Shown here in pieces: positions 58,552 to 64,000 of a stretch of 64,000 nucleotides of DNA. How positions within the stretch are numbered: the first letter of the stretch is position 1; each line of letters starts with the position of its first letter. The translations under genes and the position numbers were made by a program. The stretch covers positions 8,515,188 through 8,579,187 of the forward strand of contig CM067548.1 of the NCBI GenBank assembly GCA_034509755.1, in the 5' to 3' direction. Source of the stretch: Anisodus tanguticus. Taxonomy: Eukaryota > Streptophyta > Magnoliopsida > Solanales > Solanaceae. Under the pieces are notes generated by a model. The model was not told the DNA's origin and ran no database searches. It saw only the letters and a list, made by a program, of their open reading frames with translations.

Positions 58552-61049
58552 TGTCACACCCCAACCTTGGGGAGGTGGCCGGCACCCGGTGCCTAGATGG
58601 CCCGAGTGAACCACCTGAATCATCATACGAACACACAATAGTCTGGACCGACAAGTCCTCAAAGTAGCAACTATAACATACTGGCATGAAGTTCTGCACA
58701 CAGAAAATACCAACCTAGCAAATGTATAGACCCAAGGCCGACAAGATCGTACCGAATAAATGTACAACATTGAACTTGTCTACAAAGTCTCTGGAAGATT
58801 GTCAACACAAAACATAAGTTCGGAAAAGGACCAACATACCCAAGGTATCAAAAGAGGAAATATACACGACCCGACTCGACAATACTCCAGAAAGAAGTGG
58901 AGCTCACCAATAACGCTGATATATGCCCACGAACTATGGGAGCGGGTCCTTTCCTTGCCTACATGCACCTGCGCGGCATGAAACACAGTGTCCCCAGGCA
59001 AAGACACATCAGTACGAATAATTTACTGAATATGTAAGGCGAATAAATCTAATTACAAGGGCTGGAACTTAAAGTAGAATAAGTAGACGAGTAACAACAA
59101 GTATAGAAGAACTGCCACTTATCTGTAAGCTGCATTCTACGAAAAAAATACTTAACTATCTCACAATAATATCACAACTGACTTAGATCTTATCTACTTA
59201 AAAAACCAAACTCTATCTCACAAAAATGCTCCATTTAGAGAAATAAATAGGTCTCATAGACCAATAAGTACGACCCGATAGCCGTCAAATAAGCCTCGAT
59301 GGCTAGAAAATAAGCTCAAGCTAGCAAATAGGCCACGAAGGCCAACATGTCACAGTCCTCGGCTCAACTAACTCTGTATGCGTTAACTCATTCAACTTAA
59401 TTCCTATTTTAAGAAAACATCATATGATATGTACAATTAACTACAAGTGATGCAACTAAACTAGCTTGCCCTCTGAAATTGAACTAAGTATATGAATGCA
59501 TAACTAGTGAAACACACGCTACTAGTGCAATTAACAAATATGTATTCTTATCCTTATTTATAGTAACCCTCTTGGAGTGCTTATCTCAGAAAGGACAACT
59601 AACAATCCCAATTACCTTAGGACTATCTTGTGTGCTATGATGTTTAATAGAGATCTAATAGTTTGTAATAGATTCAACTTAATGTACACAACTATGAACA
59701 AACGGATTCACATACTCTTTACTATACATATACCCTTACGCAATAGATCAAATGAAGGACTATGGAACTTAAGAATAGATTTGTATTCATTGATCTCTCC
59801 ACCCAACTATTCGCAACACAATCAACAATAGAACAACCATCAACTACAAGAGTGGAATACCTATAACAATTATGCTTCTTAATCTTGCTAGTCAAGTACG
59901 TTTTATATTGAGTCATTCCAATTGAAAGAAGGGATAGCCATTACATACCTTATATCAATATCTCACAAGCTCCCAAATTCTATACGAATGATTATCTACA
60001 TTATATGAACGATTTGGAATCAAAATCGATTCAATAGCTAAAGGAAAACTTCACTTAGACATTTTGACAAACAACTTGTGAGCATAAGTTATTAAACTGC
60101 TTAACTATGGAAACCTATAGATACATCAACACAACAACTTTCGGTAATTGCTTTCCTTAGCTTCATAATATATACTAACAAGATTCCACACTTGTACCAA
60201 TACATAACCTCAAAAAAATTGCCCCAAACACTATACACAATACAACTCTATGATTCTCGACTATTGTTTTGTTAGTTTTTTTAGCAATCGATATTCCAAG
60301 AGTTTAAACAACTCATACACAATAAAAAGAGGGAGATTCTTACCTTCAACACTTAGTTCCATCCTTGGAACACACCCTCGTTGCTTGGGGAACTCCACAA
60401 CAACAGTAGCAATAAGAAGAACAGAAGCAGAACCAGTATCACGATATTTTCATGTAATATACTTAGATATTGTCACTTGGAAGCCATGGGAACTCTGTAA
60501 AGAGTTATTAAGAGCATTTAGGGTTTGGAAATTGGTGCCAAATGAGGTAAGGGTCGAGTTGGGCATTTAAATGAAATCCCAACACCTCATTTTTGTCACG
60601 CTAGCTCGCTGAGAGAAGCTAAGGTCGAGCAACAACCTCGCTATGGAGCTCGATCGGCGAGCTACCTTGGCGAGTTTGCAGGCAGTTGCACAATCCAATG
60701 AAAACATGAATATCTTTCAACTCTGATGTCGTGTCGATGAACGATTTGTTGCGTTGGAAATAGGACTCCCTGAACTTGAACTTAGATAGGTTATTCAGCC
60801 TATAGTCACTCATATATCATCAAATATATCTCTTCCAAGTTGAGCCAAAAATCCTATTCGAAATTCGGTCTGCCCTTCCCCGAGTTTCGTCGAACTTAAC
60901 TTTCTTTGATTCGTTTGACCCCAAATTCTTAGGAATTTTTTACAGCACATATTTAAACATATTTCATCCAAATATTAGATCTTAGCCTCACCGAGGTTTA
61001 TGTTACTTTATTTACGATGCATACGAGCATGAAAATACGAGGTGTAACA
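58552..61049 (-). repeat. 5' LTR of gag-only element
   Basis: It starts tgtcacaccc and ends gaggtgtaaca, 2,498 bp, colinear with 53890-56383 with many substitutions and few indels. The TATA position is mutated here (ctgtaaag near 60491). The palindrome array recurs at 59245-59344. Confidence 0.9.
59245..59344. repeat. Palindrome array, copy in 5' LTR
   Basis: The cores are ggtctcatagacc, (cgacccgatagccg), agcctcgatggct, agctcaagct and ggccacgaaggcc. Bases differ from the other LTR, yet four of five cores are still palindromic. Confidence 0.7.
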
Positions 61050-61054
61050 AAAAT

Positions 61055-61335
61055 ATCAAAAAAAAATAAACAAGCTCCTAGAGTAAGCAGAAATAGGTAT
61101 AACTTAAGAACAATCTTACTATTGATCGGTTTCGATAAACATGCAAGTGTATGTGGTCGACAAGTAGTAAGAAATAAGTAAAGTATTGATTCCAACGAAG
61201 ACTTACTCATTAAAATTCTAAGTAAATTAACTAGTAACAAGAAATTAAATAATTTATCAAAAGATGTAAATCAAGTAAAAATGTAAATTAAACTAAATAT
61301 GTTGTTGACAATTCATTAGAGAGACATATAACAGA
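61055..61335. other. No gene seen
   Basis: AT-rich text between the gag-only element and the SINE. No frame or repeat structure supports a feature. Confidence 0.4.
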
Positions 61336-61465
61336 GTTACAACAACAACAACAACAACTATGTTGACAGTGTAATCCCACAAAGTGAGATCTGGAGAGGG
61401 TATGATGTACGCATACCTTACATTTACCTTTGTGGGCTAAAGAGATTGTTTCCAATCAGTTGTGT
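61336..61465 (-). mobile_element. TS-type SINE fragment with TTG tail
   Basis: On the minus strand it runs through CACAAAGGTAAATGTAAGGT, GCGTACATCATACCCTCTCC and TGGGATTACACTG to a (GTT)n tail at 61337-61355. This order and the TTG repeat tail are diagnostic of Solanaceae TS SINEs, which are tRNA-Lys-derived. The 5' head appears truncated. It supports the family-level host assignment. Confidence 0.8.
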
Positions 61466-62019
61466 ATCCACTTTAGTTAGTTCTTTGAAAATCTAATTTG
61501 CTAGCCACATGGTTGGTATTACTCCAAAGTTCATCCCTAATAAACCAAAGTCTATTCAATCTACTAAAACGTCTATGTCCCCATGACCATCTAAAGTAAT
61601 AAGAACGTAGTTGTATCTCTTATATTTGACTAAACAAAGCGAACTAATTATAAGTCTATAACTAGCCTGTCACTTGCTAGCATAAGACTATCAGAGTCGC
61701 CAATCAGTGCTAGACAAATCGATGGGTCATCGAATAAATCCTACATTATCCTATAATACAAAATAAACCTCGTCTTCTGAGCACCAATCTAGATTCGCAG
61801 ATAGTATTCAATTTATGGTCAAATAATTAAATAATTAAGTGCAACATAACATAAGTAAACTAATTAAATCAATCAAAATTAGTAATAATCAAACGTAACT
61901 AACATAAAGCTTCAACAAACAACATCCAAGGATAACCCTGCAACCCTAGATTAATAAGAGAATGGGCAGATATTCAGTTCGCAAGTATAATAAGTAATAT
62001 ATAAAGGACAAATGTAGTA
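61466..62019. other. No gene seen
   Basis: No coding or terminal-repeat structure recognised. It may be decayed retrotransposon DNA. Confidence 0.4.
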
Positions 62020-62503
62020 CTCCCTCTTTCTCAATTTATTTGACACTTTTTTGCTTTCTGAGATTCAAATTGACTTTGACCAATATTTTAAGATGTATTT
62101 TTCACCAAATTGATACTCCCTCTGTCACAATATATGTGACACACTTTTATTTTTAGTCAGTCCCAAAAGGAATGACACATTTCCTTATTTGACAAAATTT
62201 AATTTTAACCTTTACATTTATACTTAACGAGATGATTTATAATCACACAAATATCTTTGGCTTGTTTTAGACCACAAGATTCAAAAGCCTTCCTTTATTT
62301 CTTAAATTTCGTACCTATTCAAACTACATCATATAAACTGGGACGGAGGGAGTATGAAAAAAGTTGCAGCTTATAAATATATAAATTTTAATCTTAAAAT
62401 ATTGAGTTAGTCTAATATAATTTAGCTTTAAAATTTAGTCAGATTGACTCTCAAATAGCGAAAAGTATCGCATAAATCGAGACAAAAGTTGAGACGAAAG
62501 GAG
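62020..62503. mobile_element. Stowaway-like MITE, host of a second MITE
   Basis: TA-flanked ends: left ctccctctttctcaatttat and right, read inward, ctcctttcgtctcaactttt. The element is interrupted at 62114 by another MITE. Without it the length is about 245 bp. Confidence 0.75.
62116..62352. mobile_element. Stowaway MITE nested inside another
   Basis: Left end ctccctctgtcacaatatat; right end, read inward, ctccctccgtcccagtttat. TA lies on each side (62114-62115 and 62353-62354). 237 bp, better preserved than its host and so younger. Confidence 0.85.
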
Positions 62504-62539
62504 TACTTCTTATTCTGGCACTCGTGTTGCAAGCAAATT

Positions 62540-63640
62540 GTGTCTTAATGAAAGTGCTCTATGATGAAAAAATAGAATAGACTTGGGACTTATTACCAAT
62601 GGGAAACGTCCATAGGAAGTTTGAATAATCATCTAAAAACAACATATAGTATCAATGGCCGTGCTTAAGATAGGAAAAGTCCATAAATCACTATGTATTA
62701 TATCAAAAGGCATTAAGGTACAAGTGGATGAAGAATAAAATGACAACTTGACATGTTTCTCGAAAACACAAGATTCACAAACATGAGGAAAAAGGGACAT
62801 GCTTGTAAGCAATAAATTTATTTTTACTAAGAGAGCGTAAAACAGAGTCTTCCAAATGTCCTAATCTATTATGCCATAAATGAGACGGAATTGCTGCAAA
62901 GGTTGATGGAGGTGGTGATAGGATAAAGGTCATCGGTGCTATCACATCTCAGTATTCGCATCCCTGTCATAAGGTCCTTCACAGAAAAACCAAAAGGATC
63001 AAATTCAAGGAAAACATTATTGTCGGTTGTGAAACGACGCAGAGAGATTAGATTTTTGATAAGTTTTGGGGCATGAAAACATTTTTAAGGCTAACGAGGG
63101 GTATGGTGGGGAAAGAGATTATTTTCCATAACCTCGAATGAGAATGCCTTGTCCACTACCAATAATAATATTACGATTTTAATTGCTCATATTGAAATAA
63201 GATGAGGGAGTACCTTGATATGCTGTTATATGAGATGTGGCACCAGTGTCCATGTACCAACTGTTGTCAGGAACGCTGAGAGACATCGTGTTCATAGCTG
63301 CCTCAATATCGTAGGTGCGTAGGTTGAAGAAGGAGAAACATGTGCACTGTATGCCTGTTGTGGACGTGTGTCGAGGATGCCGGACTGGTCTTGTCGGGCC
63401 GGAGGTTGGGTCTAGGAGGACGTCGGGTGGGGGCAAGGTGGAGCAACCCATATCGGTGGGGCCAATACAGCCCATGTCGGTAGGGCTAATACATCCCATG
63501 ATGGCGGCGGGCGGCCACGGCGGCGGAGGCTGCCGCCACCCTTGTTGTTGGTCGCTAGCCGATGGTGGCTACCTCTGCCATTACCTTGTGCCTGTTTGTT
63601 TTCGCGCCGCCGATGTTTTCGCGGTTGTTCCCGTAATTTC
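62540..63640 (-). pseudogene. Copia gag-protease-pre-integrase fragment
   Basis: Near 63260-63200 the frame holds the protease site SWYMDTGATSHITAYQG, with DTGA intact. Upstream (63500-63300) is a Pro/Met-rich end of gag with the short tandem 'PTDMGCI' repeats. Downstream, SKIKSLCVV-like and NRLGHLEDSVLRSLSKNKF text leads to SCVFEKHVKLSFYSSST and LMPFDIIHSDLWTF (62800-62680), the start of integrase. Stops and shifts are frequent. It is a different copia lineage from elements A and B, and RT is absent. Plus-strand frames at 63315-63739 are shadows. Confidence 0.8.
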
Positions 63641-63649
63641 TTCTTCTAT

Positions 63650-64000
63650 TGTTATTTTAAAAACGTGAGCCACGTGTCAAATCGAATAAGACTTGAATAC
63701 ACTTTCAATACAAGGAGGAGGAGGAAGAACATACCTTAAATGACTTAGAACAACCCTTGACTCAGCTCACTTTAGCTTGCAACTACTTCAATCCTCTCTA
63801 CAAGGCGGAAAGACACACTACACAATCTCTACAAGCATTCCATGGAGGAGATTATGATGGGATCTTGTGGATTCATGTATAATAAGTAGGGGAACCCTAG
63901 GAGAGCTCTTGGGAGGGTTTTGGTTGAGGTGGGATGGGAAAAACAAAATGAAATGAGCTCTACCGCTTGGGACCTTAAATAGAAGTTTTCTCCGCCTCAC
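63650..64000 (-). repeat. Probable gypsy LTR piece running off the window
   Basis: The blocks 'ggaaccctaggagag', 'gaaatgagct' and 'ccttaaatag' occur in the same order as in the LTR at 8570-8665, and a TATA-like TATTTAAGG is on the minus strand. The boundary at about 63650 is uncertain because no terminus is visible. Confidence 0.45.

Larger units (their letters stand above)
53890..61049 (-). mobile_element. Gag-only LTR retrotransposon (TR-GAG-like), 7.16 kb
   Basis: LTRs at 53890-56383 and 58552-61049 (about 2.5 kb each), a perfect 5-bp target duplication aaaat (53885-53889 and 61050-61054), a primer site (58536-58547) and a polypurine tract (56384-56399) define a complete element. The 2.17-kb interior holds only a gag-like pseudogene; protease, RT and integrase are absent. 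It would need proteins from a Tekay-type relative. TR-GAG elements of this kind are known in plants. Confidence 0.88.

Noticed and set aside
63315..63739. 117-aa Gly/Cys-rich plus-strand frame
   Set aside because: It is antisense to the copia gag-protease region, which has a clear DTGA site on the minus strand.
1..64000. CRISPR arrays, rRNA genes, bacterial operons, organelle genes
   Set aside because: No regularly spaced repeats with unique spacers, no rRNA signatures and no prokaryotic gene organisation. Tandem repeats found are contiguous units in LTRs and a viral promoter.
52126..64000. Search for exons 4 and later of the beta-glucosidase
   Set aside because: No stretch resembling the expected EDVKLM, NEP or ENG regions was seen on the plus strand; the region is filled by transposons.

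Overview
The window is plant nuclear DNA, most likely from a Solanaceae species. The evidence is a TTG-tailed TS-type SINE, an integrated pararetrovirus of the type known from Nicotiana and Solanum, Tekay-type chromovirus LTR elements that use a tRNA-iMet primer site, Stowaway-like MITEs, and a GH1 beta-glucosidase gene start with plant splice sites. There is no bacterial-style gene organisation. Almost everything is transposable-element DNA, much of it nested and broken. The only host gene I can support is the 5' end of a beta-glucosidase gene at 50.4-52.1 kb.

Region 1 (1-21.3 kb, all minus strand). An edge-truncated Tekay-type LTR abuts a LINE ORF1 fragment. Next comes an apparently noncoding LTR-element interior (about 2.9-7.15 kb). 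The 5' LTR of that element (7164-8779 plus 17521-17763) is split by a Tekay-type Ty3/gypsy element (8780-17520). The split LTR itself starts inside the RT domain of another LINE (17764 to about 21.26 kb). The insertion order is therefore LINE, then the large noncoding LTR element, then the Tekay element.

Region 2 (22.3-49.5 kb). This is one LINE on the plus strand whose two ends carry a near-identical target duplication (22303-22317 and 49504-49518). It has been split by a Ty1/copia element (copia A) with target duplication GGTTA at 22624 and 44046, and by a nonautonomous hAT-like element (45704-47167, 8-bp duplication GTCCTAAC). Copia A is itself interrupted by 15.6 kb of foreign sequence. 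Part of that is an inverted second copy of the same copia-plus-LINE segment (copia B, 23659-31482). The rest is an almost genome-length, decayed endogenous pararetrovirus (31483 to about 39215, minus strand), followed by scrambled filler DNA at 39211-39306. The result is a very large imperfect palindrome (23659 to about 29730 against 39301 to about 45330). Between its arms lie the virus and the gag/5'-LTR end of copia B.

Region 3 (49.5-64 kb). A beta-glucosidase promoter region and exons 1-3 contain a Stowaway MITE in intron 2. A TRIM element follows shortly after exon 3. A 7.16-kb LTR element that carries only gag (TR-GAG-like, perfect AAAAT target duplication) comes next, and no later beta-glucosidase exon was found. 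The right end holds a TS SINE, one MITE inserted in another, a decayed copia gag-protease fragment and an LTR piece running off the edge.

All transposon and viral reading frames contain stops or frameshifts. Boundaries were read by eye from terminal repeats, primer sites and target duplications. Identities and family names were not checked by database search.
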